A stretch of 54,803 nucleotides of DNA from an uncultured Clostridia bacterium (lineage in GTDB: Bacteria > Bacillota > Clostridia > Oscillospirales > Acutalibacteraceae): assembly GCA_947631855.1 (NCBI GenBank), contig CANRMX010000007.1:1-54803 (forward strand), given 5' to 3'. A program made the translations under genes and the position numbers. This document shows, piece by piece, positions 8,217 through 15,824 of this stretch. Every line of letters starts with the position of its first letter. Position 1 is the first letter of the stretch. The notes under the pieces were generated by a model that saw nothing but the letters and a program-made list of their open reading frames with translations, did no database searches and had not been told where the DNA came from.

Positions 8217-9599
8217 ATGATTTCAAGAGCAGTTTGTGAAGCGGTCCTGCAAAAGGCCGCTTCCACCGGCGCAGATTACGCCGAGATCTTCGCGGAACAT
8301 TCCCTGGACCATTCCATCAACATGGTGGGCGGTTCCGTGGAATCCGTCAACGACACCGTCATCGCCGGCGTGGGCATCCGGGTGTATAAGGGCCTGCGCA
8401 GCGTCATGGCCACCACCACCGACACCAGCGAGAGCGGTCTGCTGCGCTGTGCCGCCCAGGCCGCCGAGGCTCTGGGCCAGGGCACCGCGCAGATCGAGAT
8501 CGTCCTGCGGGAGCGCCTCTATGGCGACATCCATCCCGTGAAGATCGTCCCCGCCACCGTGCCCAATAAGGAGAAGGTGGACGTGCTCAAGGAGGGCGTT
8601 TTCGCCGCCAAGGAGTATTCCGACGCGATCAAGCAGGTCACCGGCACCTTGCTGGACATCGACCACAACATCCTCATCGCCAATTCCGACGGCGTGTACG
8701 CCCAGGATCGCCAGATCCGCACCCGCCTGATGGTCACCGCCGTGGCGGAGAAGAACGGCGAGACCCAGACCGGCGCTGCCCGTCCCGGCCGGAGAATGGG
8801 CATGGAAATGTTCGAGCACGAGGTCAACGCCAAGGAGGCGGGCATCCACGCGGCCAAGCAGGCCATCACCATGGCCGGGGCCAGCTATTGCAAGGCCGGG
8901 GTCATGCCCGTGGCCATCGGCAACGGCTTCGGCGGCGTGATTTTCCACGAGGCCTGCGGCCACTCTCTGGAGGCCAGCAGCGTGGCCTACGGCATGTCCG
9001 AATTTACCGGCAAGCTGGGCCAGCAGATCGCCAATCCCAAGGTCACCGCCATCGACGACGGCACCATCCCCAATGCCTGGGGCTCCATCAACGTGGACGA
9101 CGAGGGCACGCCCGCCCAGAAGAACGTGCTGATCGAGAACGGCATCCTCAAGTCCTATATGATCGACAAGATGGGCGGCCGCCGGATGGGCATGGCTCCC
9201 ACCGGCAATGCCCGCCGCCAGAGCTATGCGTTCACCACCACCTCCCGCATGACCAATACCTACATCGCCGAGGGCACCGACAACAACGACGACATCATCG
9301 CCTCCATGGAGTACGGCCTCTTTGCCAAGGAGATGGGCGGCGGCTCCGTGAATCCCGTCACCGGCGCGTTCAACTTCGCGGTGAACGAGGGCTACATCGT
9401 CCGCAACGGCAAGATTTGCGAGCCCGTCCGCGGCGCTGCCCTGGTGGGCAAGGGCTCCGAGGTCATTCAGAACATCGACATGGTGGGCACCAATCTGGAT
9501 ATGGGCCAGGGCATGTGCGGCTCCTCCAGCGGATCCATCCCCACCAACGTGGGCCAGCCGCTGATCCGTGTGTCCTCCATCACTGTAGGCGGCAGATAA
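8217..9599 (+). CDS. tldD: TldD family metalloprotease
   Basis: Catalytic subunit of the TldD/TldE heterodimeric zinc protease, which in enterobacteria degrades unfolded peptides and trims the microcin B17 precursor. The 460-residue protein carries the family metal motif HEACGH (His244, Glu245, His248). GGFGGVIFHEACGHSLE and the C-terminal MCGSSSGSIP are characteristic. SD AAAAGGAG is 7-8 nt upstream of ATG 8217. Its partner tldE follows at 9891, but a hairpin and a repeated element lie between, and tldE may have its own weak promoter. No peptide precursor gene is visible nearby, so a housekeeping proteolytic role is more likely than RiPP maturation. Confidence 0.95.
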   Translation: MISRAVCEAVLQKAASTGADYAEIFAEHSLDHSINMVGGSVESVNDTVIAGVGIRVYKGLRSVMATTTDTSESGLLRCAAQAAEALGQGTAQIEIVLRERLYGDIHPVKIVPATVPNKEKVDVLKEGVFAAKEYSDAIKQVTGTLLDIDHNILIANSDGVYAQDRQIRTRLMVTAVAEKNGETQTGAARPGRRMGMEMFEHEVNAKEAGIHAAKQAITMAGASYCKAGVMPVAIGNGFGGVIFHEACGHSLEASSVAYGMSEFTGKLGQQIANPKVTAIDDGTIPNAWGSINVDDEGTPAQKNVLIENGILKSYMIDKMGGRRMGMAPTGNARRQSYAFTTTSRMTNTYIAEGTDNNDDIIASMEYGLFAKEMGGGSVNPVTGAFNFAVNEGYIVRNGKICEPVRGAALVGKGSEVIQNIDMVGTNLDMGQGMCGSSSGSIPTNVGQPLIRVSSITVGGR

Positions 9600-9632
9600 A
9601 TCATAGGAAATTATTCTAATTTCCTATGATTT
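9598..9632 (+). terminator. Perfect hairpin after tldD
   Basis: AAATCATAGGAAATTA (9598-9613) pairs with its exact complement at 9617-9632 around a 3-nt loop, 16 bp in all, starting at the tldD stop codon. It is AT-rich and ends in TTT, so it may act as a weak terminator or as an mRNA 3'-end stabiliser between tldD and tldE. Confidence 0.6.
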
Positions 9633-9638
9633 TATCGG

Positions 9639-9819
9639 CAAATTTTGCTTTCGGTGCGAAGCACCGAATTTCGCAAAGCGAAAGCGCAAAAGTTTGCGTT
9701 GCCATAACAACAACGGCATGGATATTTCCAATCCATCGACAAATTTTGCTTTCGGTGCGAAGCACCGAATTTCGCGAAGCGAAAGCGCAAAAGTTTGCGT
9801 TGCCATAACAACAACGGCA
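9639..9819. repeat. Two direct copies of an 80-bp branched palindromic element
   Basis: Copy 1 is 9639-9718 and copy 2 is 9740-9819 (period 101 bp), identical over 80 bp except one base (A or G in the second hairpin loop). Each copy contains two perfect triloop hairpins, TTCGGTGC[GAA]GCACCGAA and TTTCGC[RAA]GCGAAA, enclosed by an imperfect outer stem in which GCAAA at the left end pairs with TTTGC at the right. Folded, each copy is a three-way junction. No protein is encoded. It resembles a small palindromic repeat (REP or MITE-like), not an insertion sequence. Confidence 0.85.
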
Positions 9820-9844
9820 CAGATGAAACCAAATTGAATCTTTA

Positions 9845-9872
9845 TTGAAACTTTCTATTCAGCGCCTAGATA
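9845..9872 (+). promoter_or_regulatory. Possible promoter of tldE
   Basis: TTGAAA (9845-9850), 16-bp spacer, TAGATA (9867-9872), ending 18 nt before tldE. The -10 box is poor, so this is tentative; tldE could also be read from the tldD promoter. Confidence 0.35.
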
Positions 9873-9890
9873 ACATAAGGAGAGTGAATT

Positions 9891-11237
9891 ATGAATTTTG
9901 ATTCTTTCAAAGAGGCTGTCGTTCGCGCCGCCAAGGCGCAGGGCATCGAAGAATATGAGCTGTACTATCAGGCCGGCGAAAGCGTCAGCGTGAGCGTGTT
10001 CAAGCACGAGATCAACGAATTCTCCAGCAACGTCAATGGCGGCGTGTGTTTCCGCTGCATCGTGGGCGGCCACATGGGCTACGCCTCCACCGAAGATCTC
10101 AGCGAAGCCTCCGCCCAGGATGTGGTGCGCCGTGCCGCCGATAACGCGGGCATCTTGGAGACCCAGGAGCAGGAGTTCCTGGTAGAGGGCGGCCAGACCT
10201 ATCATCCGCTGGAGCTGCACCCCTATGAGCTGCCCACCACCGACAAGCTGGTGGAGACCGTGCTGGCAGGGGAGAAGGCCGTGTACGACGCCGATCCCGC
10301 CGTGATCGACGGCTCCAGTGCCTCCGCCCGCACCAATAAGCGCACCGTGGCCATCTTCAATTCCAAGGGCTTGGACCTCCATTATGAGAACAATTCCTCC
10401 GTTTTCTCTGCGGAAGCGGTGGTCTCCAACGGCCAGGAAATGGCCAACGCCTTCAAGATGGAGGCAGGCTCCTTCGACAAGCTGGACCTGGCCGAGTTCG
10501 TGAAGGAGCCCGTGGAGGACGCCAAGTCCCAGCTGGGCGCGGATGTGGCCCCCACCGGCGCGTATCCCGTGGTATTTGCCCCCAAGGCCATGGCCAGCAT
10601 GCTGCGCACCTTTGCCGCCATCTTCTCCAGCGAGAGCACCCAGCGCGGGCTGTCCCAGCTGGGCGGCAAGGAGGGCGAGACCATCGCCGCAGAGATCGTC
10701 ACGCTGATCGACGACCCCTTCTATCCGGAAAGCGGCACCCCCATCAACTTTGACGCCGAGGGGTCTCCGGCCGTGACGAAAAAGGTGGTGGAGAACGGCA
10801 AGCTGTGCACCCTGCTGTATAATTTGAAGACCGCCGCCGCGGCGGGCGTGAAGACCACGGGCAACGCGGCCAAGGCGTCCTACAATTCCGCGGTGACCGT
10901 GCAGCCCTTTACCATGTATCTGGCTCCCGGCGATATCACCGAGGAGGAGCTGCTGAAAAAGGCTGGCAACGGCGTGTACATCAATTCTTTGGGCGGGATG
11001 CACGCCGGCGCCAACGTGATCTCCGGCGACTTCTCCCTCCAGAGCGCGGGCTTCATGATCGAGAACGGCGTAAAGACCAAAGCGGTGAAATCCTTCACCG
11101 TGGCGGGCAATTTCTATTCCCTGCTCAAGCAGATCACCGCGATCAGCGACAAGGTGGAGCTACCCGGCTTCGGCGGCATCACCGCCTTCGGCGCCCCCGC
11201 CGTGCTGGTGGAGGGCCTGACCATCGCGGGCAAGTGA
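9891..11237 (+). CDS. tldE: TldE/PmbA family protein
   Basis: A 448-residue homologue of TldD that lacks the HExxxH metal motif and in the known heterodimer acts as the non-catalytic partner of TldD. The N-terminal half parallels TldD (YELYYQAGESVSVSVFKHEI), and the C-terminal region has GMHAGANVISGDFSLQSAGF, diagnostic of PmbA/TldE. ATAAGGAGAG precedes ATG 9891. Stable TldD/TldE pairing is expected from the adjacent order. A strong bidirectional terminator follows at 11274-11307. Confidence 0.93.
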   Translation: MNFDSFKEAVVRAAKAQGIEEYELYYQAGESVSVSVFKHEINEFSSNVNGGVCFRCIVGGHMGYASTEDLSEASAQDVVRRAADNAGILETQEQEFLVEGGQTYHPLELHPYELPTTDKLVETVLAGEKAVYDADPAVIDGSSASARTNKRTVAIFNSKGLDLHYENNSSVFSAEAVVSNGQEMANAFKMEAGSFDKLDLAEFVKEPVEDAKSQLGADVAPTGAYPVVFAPKAMASMLRTFAAIFSSESTQRGLSQLGGKEGETIAAEIVTLIDDPFYPESGTPINFDAEGSPAVTKKVVENGKLCTLLYNLKTAAAAGVKTTGNAAKASYNSAVTVQPFTMYLAPGDITEEELLKKAGNGVYINSLGGMHAGANVISGDFSLQSAGFMIENGVKTKAVKSFTVAGNFYSLLKQITAISDKVELPGFGGITAFGAPAVLVEGLTIAGK

Positions 11238-11273
11238 TTTGCCCTGACCCCAGCTCATAAGATTCCTACACTG

Positions 11274-11307
11274 AAAAATCCCTCCTGTGCAAGCAGGAGG
11301 GATTTTT
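11274..11307. terminator. Bidirectional terminator between tldE and the PHP gene
   Basis: A 14-bp perfect stem, AAAAATCCCTCCTG (11274-11287) with its complement 11294-11307, loop of 6 nt, with A-run and T-run at the two ends. It serves the converging tldE (plus) and PHP phosphatase (minus) transcripts. Confidence 0.9.
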
Positions 11308-11315
11308 GCATCGTA

Positions 11316-12086
11316 TCATTCCACCATCCCCATCGCCTCGGGGATCAGCAGCCCCACATCCTCGGGGGTGTGGGCGTCGGAGGCGGTGAGGAGCCGCACG
11401 CCCCGGCGCTTCATGGCGGCTAAAAGGCCCGGGGCCATGCCAATGGGCGCTCCTGTTCGGCGGGCGATCCCGGTACTCTGCTCGGCGTAAAGCCCGTTTT
11501 CCGCCACCGCCTGGGCCAGCGCCTCATACCAGGGGACGAGGGAAAAGGACGGCGCGTGGCCGAACAGCTTGATGCAGTCCGGGTGGGCGATGCCATCGAA
11601 CAGCCGGGATTGGGCCAATTGCACGGACAGCGCAAAGTACCGGCGGTACAGGGCGTCGATATCCCGTCCCGCCCAGTGCTCGGCCCGGTGGTCAAAGGCG
11701 AAGCCGTCCACATAGTGCACGCTGCCCACCAGAAAATCCAGCCCCAGATTTTCGGTGAGCCTGCGGATCATGTCCTCGTGCTCCGGAAAATAGCAGACCT
11801 CCAGCCCGAAGCGCAGCTGGATGGGCCACTGGGCGGCCCGGGCCTTTTCCACCAGCGCCAGGTATTCCTGCAAATCGCGGTGCCCGTTTGTCCGCGCATA
11901 CCACTGATCGACATACGCCGACTTGCCCAGAATGCCGTCGTACAGGGGCAGGAATTCCGGGAACATATAGCAGTGCTCCAGCAGGCACAGCTCCTGGATA
12001 TTCCGGGATATCGCCGTTTGGACGAATTCGCCCACCCAGTCCAGGGTATAGGGGCCCCGTTCCAGATGCACATGCGCGTCGATCAT
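11316..12086 (-). CDS. PHP-domain phosphatase, histidinol-phosphatase-like
   Basis: A 256-residue PHP metal-dependent phosphoesterase, most like HisK-type histidinol-phosphatases. The N-terminus MIDAHVHLE gives the first HxH metal motif (residues 5-7), LLEHCYMFPEF the second, GSVHYVDGF and IAHPDCIKL later His ligands, and TASDAHTPEDVG the terminal DxH. No other his genes are near, so another phosphate ester could be the substrate. The ATG at 12086 follows an AAAGGGTGA site; a much longer open frame reading back to 13190 is on the opposite strand of erm and is not coding. Confidence 0.82.
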   Translation of the reverse strand: MIDAHVHLERGPYTLDWVGEFVQTAISRNIQELCLLEHCYMFPEFLPLYDGILGKSAYVDQWYARTNGHRDLQEYLALVEKARAAQWPIQLRFGLEVCYFPEHEDMIRRLTENLGLDFLVGSVHYVDGFAFDHRAEHWAGRDIDALYRRYFALSVQLAQSRLFDGIAHPDCIKLFGHAPSFSLVPWYEALAQAVAENGLYAEQSTGIARRTGAPIGMAPGLLAAMKRRGVRLLTASDAHTPEDVGLLIPEAMGMVE

Positions 12087-12119
12087 GTCCGTCACCCTTT
12101 CTGATTTGAAATCGTACCG

Positions 12120-12148
12120 ATTATACCGCAAAGGCAGGGGAGTGTCAA
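12120..12148 (-). promoter_or_regulatory. Promoter of the PHP phosphatase gene
   Basis: On the minus strand TTGACA (complement of 12143-12148), 17-bp spacer and TATAAT (complement of 12120-12125): a full sigma-A consensus, 33 nt before the ATG. Confidence 0.82.
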
Positions 12149-12167
12149 GGATGAAGCAAATCACCAG

Positions 12168-12196
12168 TTGACGGCAGGGAGCAAATCTGCTATACT
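12168..12196 (+). promoter_or_regulatory. Promoter of the erm gene
   Basis: TTGACG (12168-12173), 17-bp spacer, TATACT (12191-12196). It is divergent from the PHP promoter. Transcription should start near 12203, about 32 nt upstream of the leader peptide and 136 nt upstream of erm. Confidence 0.78.
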
Positions 12197-12234
12197 GGGA
12201 GGGAACCGAATCAAAAAGGAGCATAAAACATCTC

Positions 12235-12261
12235 ATGATCGTAATTCGCATTCGCAAGTAA
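12235..12261 (+). CDS. Erm leader peptide MIVIRIRK
   Basis: Eight codons, ATG 12235 to TAA 12259-12261, reading MIVIRIRK. AAGGAG lies at 12216-12221, a rather long 13 nt upstream. The Arg-Ile-Arg segment fits the +X+ motif (Arg/Lys-X-Arg/Lys) at which macrolide-bound ribosomes are known to arrest, as in the ErmD-type leader peptide. A ribosome halted with codon 7 (12253-12255) in its P site would cover roughly to 12269 and so mask the left arm of the terminator starting at 12264. The frame and its position are seen; drug-dependent stalling is inferred. Confidence 0.72.
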   Translation: MIVIRIRK

Positions 12262-12263
12262 AA

Positions 12264-12306
12264 GCGCAGTTTGCCAAATTTTTGCCTGGTATAACTGCGC
12301 CTTTTT
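12264..12306 (+). terminator. Attenuator terminator before erm
   Basis: GCGCAGTT (12264-12271) pairs with AACTGCGC (12293-12300), followed by CTTTTTGCG. A weaker inner pairing (GCCA with TGGT) and an outer one (CGCAA 12253-12257 with TTGCG 12305-12309) could extend the stem into the leader peptide codons. It lies 3 nt after the leader stop and 33 nt before erm. Confidence 0.75.
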
Positions 12307-12338
12307 GCGTCTGTTGGAAGCAAATGAGGTGTATTTTT

Positions 12339-13130
12339 ATGTCCAAAAATCAAAATCTGCCCGCCGAACGGCCCTATTCCGTTTCCCAAAATTTCCTCAC
12401 CAGCCGCCGGCTGATCCACCGGCTGCTCCAAAAAGCCGACCTTGCGCCCACCGATACCGTGGTGGAGATCGGCGCGGGGAAGGGGCACATCACCCGGGCA
12501 CTGTCGGAGCGCTGCAAAAAGGTGCTCGCCTACGAGATCGACCGATCGCTTTGCGAGAAACTGGCGGGCAGGCTGGGGGACAACGTGCGGCTCTTTTGCG
12601 GGGATTTCCTCCGGGCGCCGCTGCCCGCCGAGCCCTACAAGGTGTTCGCGAATATTCCCTTCTCCATCACCACCGAGATCGTGCGCAAGCTGACCGCGGC
12701 CGATCCGCTGCCGGAGGGGATGTGGCTGGTGATGGAAAAAGGGGCCGCCAAACGGTTTTGCGGCCTCCCGCGCCCGAACCTCACTTCCCTCAAGCTGCGG
12801 CCCTTTTATGATCTGCGCATCCGCCATACCTTCCGCCGGGAGGATTTCCATCCCGCACCCCGGGTGGATGCGGTGCTGCTGGAATTCAAGCGGAAGCCGC
12901 AGCCCGACATCCAACCTTCTCAAAGGCGGGCCTATGACGATTTCCTGACCTACAGCTTCGCCCACGGACTGTTTGGGCCCCGGGCGCTGCTCACGAAAAA
13001 GCAGATCGCCACCGCCCTCCGCCTGGCAGGCTTGCCCGGCATCGCGCCCACCGGAGAGATTCTCTACGTCCAGTGGCTGTGCCTTTTCCGATGCTGGGCC
13101 CAGTTCGGGCAGAGGCAAGCGCGCAAATAA
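12339..13130 (+). CDS. erm: Erm-type 23S rRNA adenine-N6 methyltransferase
   Basis: A 263-residue SAM-dependent rRNA adenine dimethyltransferase. It shows the Erm N-terminus SVSQNFLTSRRLIHRLL, SAM motif EIGAGKG (43-49), and the catalytic NIPF (105-108), which is the Erm form rather than the NLPY typical of KsgA. Members dimethylate A2058 of 23S rRNA and give macrolide-lincosamide-streptogramin B resistance. ATG 12339 follows GAGGTG (12326-12331) by 7 nt; a longer in-frame start at 12168 runs through the promoter and terminator. Expression appears inducible through the leader peptide and terminator. The exact Erm class is not assigned, and resistance is a prediction. Confidence 0.9.
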   Translation: MSKNQNLPAERPYSVSQNFLTSRRLIHRLLQKADLAPTDTVVEIGAGKGHITRALSERCKKVLAYEIDRSLCEKLAGRLGDNVRLFCGDFLRAPLPAEPYKVFANIPFSITTEIVRKLTAADPLPEGMWLVMEKGAAKRFCGLPRPNLTSLKLRPFYDLRIRHTFRREDFHPAPRVDAVLLEFKRKPQPDIQPSQRRAYDDFLTYSFAHGLFGPRALLTKKQIATALRLAGLPGIAPTGEILYVQWLCLFRCWAQFGQRQARK

Positions 13131-13149
13131 GCAAATAAACACGCATAGG

Positions 13150-13176
13150 AAAATCCCCCGCCCAACAGGACAGGGG
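13150..13176 (-). terminator. Terminator of the M28 peptidase gene
   Basis: On the minus strand CCCCTGTCC pairs with GGGCGGGGG (two G-T pairs, 4-nt loop) and is followed by ATTTT. It lies 26 nt past the peptidase stop codon. Confidence 0.7.
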
Positions 13177-13202
13177 ACTTGCGCATTCAAGCAGTCAGAA
13201 GT

Positions 13203-14534
13203 TTATTCGGCCTTGGATTCTTCCTTCTTTTCTTCGGCCTTTTCTTCCTTCTTCTCGGCTTCCTTCTTCTCCATCTCGGCCATTCTCTTCTTGCGCTCTT
13301 CCATCTTCTTCTCCAGATCGGGCGCGAACTTCCGCGGGATCACGTTGACGGGGGCGTTGAGGATCTGCTCGGACAGGAGCACCACAAAGTTGAGGGTGAT
13401 CATAAAGGAATCGGGATCCAGATGCTCCATGGTGTCGTGGCGGTTATGGATGGTCGCGCCGCCCATGGGATTCAGACGGGCAAAGGAGCAGGAGGGCACG
13501 CCGGCATTGGCGAAGCTGGTGGAATCCGAAGCATACAGATCCATCTTGGCGGTGAGGGGATACCCGTTGAGCTTGGCCACATACTCGATGGCGTGCATTA
13601 CGTCCTCGCTGGCGGAGCAGCACAGGTATTCATAGCCCAGGGTGACGCCGGTCATGTCGAAGTTGATGTTGAAGATGTAATTCTCCAGCTCGTCCTTGTG
13701 GGCCTTGCAGTATTCGCGGGAGCCCACCAGGCCGATCTCCTCGCTGCCGCACCACACGAACTTCACGGTACGCTTGGCGGGATTCTCGGCGAAGTGATGG
13801 AGCAGCTCCAGGATGGTGATGGAGCCGGTCATGTTGTCCCACGCGCCGGAGGAGTACCGCACGGAATCATAGTGGGCGGTGAAGACCAGCACTTCCTTCT
13901 TCAGCACGGGATCGGTGCCTTCCACGGTGGCGACCACGTTCTGGCTCTGGCCCTTGGCCTCGCCGTCCTGCTTGACGATGACCTTCACCTTGGCGGGGTG
14001 CATCCGCACCAGCTCTTCGGCGTCCTTGATGTGGATGGAGAGGGCGGGCACCTGCACGTCGCTCTTGCCAAACACGCTGCCGGGCCGCAGCTCGGTCTTC
14101 ATGGCGGGATCCTCATAGAAATTGCCGCGCATAGTCACATAGGCCAGGGCGCCGCGGTCGGCCAGCTTCTTGGTGAAGTCGGGGCCGGTGCGTCCCTGTA
14201 CCAGGCAGATCTTGCCGGCGACGTCGATGAGATTCGCGTCCACGGCGTTCTCGATGTACACCAGCGGAGCCTCGATGCCCTCGTCGGGAGTCTCGCCGCT
14301 CTTGCCCAGGGCAATGCAGACATACTCCTTATACTCGGGCTCGGTGACGGCGAAGAACGCCTTGGTGATCTGGGGCATATCGATCTCATAGCTCTCCAGA
14401 TGGGCCTCCACGCCGGACTTGGCGCACTCGGCGATGATCATTTCGGCGGCCTTCTTTTCATCGGGCGTGCCGGTGACACGCTCGAAGCTCAGGTCGGTGA
14501 GCGCCTTCCACGCTCTTTCCTTGCAAACAGACAT
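13203..14534 (-). CDS. M28 family metallopeptidase
   Basis: A 443-residue zinc aminopeptidase of the M28 family. Metal-binding signatures are in order: TAHYDSV (first His and the following Asp), GAWDNMTGS (bridging Asp), GSEEIGLVGS (catalytic and metal Glu), the Asp of NFDMTGV and the His of TIHNRHDT. An inserted PA-like segment precedes the catalytic part. No signal peptide is visible, so it is likely cytoplasmic and acts on oligopeptides. The last 45 residues are an extremely Lys/Glu-rich, probably helical tail. AAGGAGG lies upstream of the ATG at 14534. Confidence 0.88.
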   Translation of the reverse strand: MSVCKERAWKALTDLSFERVTGTPDEKKAAEMIIAECAKSGVEAHLESYEIDMPQITKAFFAVTEPEYKEYVCIALGKSGETPDEGIEAPLVYIENAVDANLIDVAGKICLVQGRTGPDFTKKLADRGALAYVTMRGNFYEDPAMKTELRPGSVFGKSDVQVPALSIHIKDAEELVRMHPAKVKVIVKQDGEAKGQSQNVVATVEGTDPVLKKEVLVFTAHYDSVRYSSGAWDNMTGSITILELLHHFAENPAKRTVKFVWCGSEEIGLVGSREYCKAHKDELENYIFNINFDMTGVTLGYEYLCCSASEDVMHAIEYVAKLNGYPLTAKMDLYASDSTSFANAGVPSCSFARLNPMGGATIHNRHDTMEHLDPDSFMITLNFVVLLSEQILNAPVNVIPRKFAPDLEKKMEERKKRMAEMEKKEAEKKEEKAEEKKEESKAE

Positions 14535-14562
14535 GGTGATCCTCCTTAAAAAAGATATTCAT

Positions 14563-14591
14563 ATCATAGTGCCTTTGGCCTGGATTTGCAA
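14563..14591 (-). promoter_or_regulatory. Promoter of the M28 peptidase gene
   Basis: Minus strand TTGCAA (14586-14591), 17-bp spacer, TATGAT (complement of 14563-14568), about 30 nt before the start codon. Confidence 0.7.
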
Positions 14592-14679
14592 GTCTTTTTG
14601 CGGATTTTATCAAAAAAAGATTTCATTTTTTTCAAATTCCCCTGCCCGCAAGATTTTGCTTCACCCATCGCTTGTAGGC

Positions 14680-14708
14680 TTGCAATTGCCGTTCTGCGGG
14701 CTTATAAT
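14680..14708 (+). promoter_or_regulatory. Promoter of the TIM-barrel protein gene
   Basis: TTGCAA (14680-14685), 17-bp spacer, TATAAT (14703-14708), 45 nt before the ATG. Confidence 0.78.
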
Positions 14709-14752
14709 AGCAGTAGAAGGGGACAATCCCCAAATAAAAAGGAGCGGTGAAC

Positions 14753-15673
14753 ATGCGGCTGGCAATACAGAGCGGCAACGTGGTAAACGACCTGGGGCTG
14801 GAAGCCGGATATAAATTGATCCGGGAGACCGGCTTTGAGGCGGTGGATTGGAACATCGACCAGGCCTGGGACGGCCGGAAGATCCGGGAAGGCAAGCTGA
14901 CGGGATGCATCTTCGAGAAGTCTCCCGAGGAAGTATTGGCCCACTACCGGCGGGAGCTGGAGATCATCCGGGAGAACGGGCTGGTCATCACCCAGGCCCA
15001 CGCGCCCTTCCCGGCGTATCTGGAAAACGTGCCGGGGCTGCTGGATTACGCCATCAAGATCTATCAGGCGTGCATCCGGCTGTGCCACGCGGCAGGGTGC
15101 AAAAATCTGGTGGTGCACGGCATCTCCATGACGCCGGGCAGCCCGGCCCTCACCCGGCAGCGGGTGGACGAACTGAACCGCAAGCTCTATGGGGAGCTGA
15201 TCCCCGTGCTGCGGGAGACGGACGTGACCGTCTGTCTGGAGAATCTTTTCACCGGCGCGGGCGGGCAGATCTACGAGGGGAACTGCTCCGACGCCGCCGA
15301 GGCCGTGGAGTACATCGATACCCTGAACGAGGCAGCCGGGAAGCAGTGCTTCGGGCTGTGCGTGGATACCGGCCACCTGAATCTCCTGCGTAAGAACATG
15401 ACCCGGTATATCCACACGGTGGGCAGCAGGATCAAGTGCCTCCACGTCCACGACAACGACGGCCGGGACGATCTGCACCGGATGCCCTTCACCGGCACGG
15501 TGCGCTGGGAGGAACTGCTGGAGGCCCTCCGGGAAGTGGGCTACGATGGGGACTTCAGCTTTGAGACCTTCGCCCAGGTCTCCCGGGACCGTATGCCGCC
15601 GGAGTACATCCCCATCTACCTGACGGCCATCGCCCAGGTGGGGCGCATCTTCATCCAAAAGCTGGCGGGCTAA
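14753..15673 (+). CDS. Sugar phosphate isomerase/epimerase family protein
   Basis: A 306-residue xylose isomerase-like TIM barrel (AP endonuclease 2 fold). Metal-ligand type motifs are visible: ITQAHAPFPAY, VVHGISMTPG, VCLENLFTGAG (Glu), CVDTGHLNLL (Asp-x-x-His), LHVHDNDGRDDLHRMPFTG and FSFETFAQ. The HVHDNDGRDDxH stretch is the common divalent-metal site of this family. The substrate cannot be told from sequence, and neighbours give no hint since the gene has its own promoter and terminator. ATG 14753 is 8 nt after AAAGGAG; an in-frame GTG at 14747 is too close to it. Confidence 0.85.
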   Translation: MRLAIQSGNVVNDLGLEAGYKLIRETGFEAVDWNIDQAWDGRKIREGKLTGCIFEKSPEEVLAHYRRELEIIRENGLVITQAHAPFPAYLENVPGLLDYAIKIYQACIRLCHAAGCKNLVVHGISMTPGSPALTRQRVDELNRKLYGELIPVLRETDVTVCLENLFTGAGGQIYEGNCSDAAEAVEYIDTLNEAAGKQCFGLCVDTGHLNLLRKNMTRYIHTVGSRIKCLHVHDNDGRDDLHRMPFTGTVRWEELLEALREVGYDGDFSFETFAQVSRDRMPPEYIPIYLTAIAQVGRIFIQKLAG

Positions 15674-15696
15674 CGCATCCCACCCACCACGGCGCA

Positions 15697-15727
15697 AGGA
15701 AAGGCTCCTGTTTCGGAGCCTTTTCCT
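15697..15727 (+). terminator. Terminator after the TIM-barrel gene
   Basis: AGGAAAGGCTCC pairs with GGAGCCTTTTCCT (one bulged T), loop TGTTTC; it begins 24 nt after the stop codon. Confidence 0.75.
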
Positions 15728-15732
15728 GTGGG

Positions 15733-15799
15733 CCGGGTTTTTACATTTCGTTTACACTTCCATGATTACTTGATGACTTCCCCCAGGGTATGCTATGAT
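15733..15799 (+). promoter_or_regulatory. Promoter with 11-bp-phased direct repeats (site A)
   Basis: Half-sites at exact 11-bp intervals: TTTACA at 15740, TTTACA at 15751, ATGATT at 15762, ATGACT at 15773. They run into a promoter TTGATG (15770-15775), 18-bp spacer, TATGAT (15794-15799). TTTACA-N5-TTTACA has the geometry of PhoP/OmpR-family binding boxes. A near-identical layout (site B) lies before the ABC exporter, with 13/13 identity in the left block and 15/17 in the right block at the same spacing. The two-component genes lie between the two sites. Confidence 0.68.
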
Positions 15800-15824
15800 A
15801 AAAGAACCCACAGGAGGTCATCCC

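Noticed and set aside
8217-11237. TldD/TldE as part of a peptide-modification (RiPP) cluster.
   Set aside because: No precursor peptide, cyclase or radical SAM enzyme was seen on either side; the flanks are housekeeping genes.
12168-12338. N-terminal extension of Erm from an in-frame start at 12168.
   Set aside because: The added sequence covers the promoter, leader peptide and terminator, while the Erm-like N-terminus starts with ATG 12339 behind its own ribosome site.
11316-13190. A 624-residue minus-strand frame reading from inside the erm 3' region into the PHP phosphatase.
   Set aside because: Only the last 256 residues match the PHP family. The rest is antisense to erm and crosses the PHP promoter; a proper ribosome site and ATG lie at 12086.
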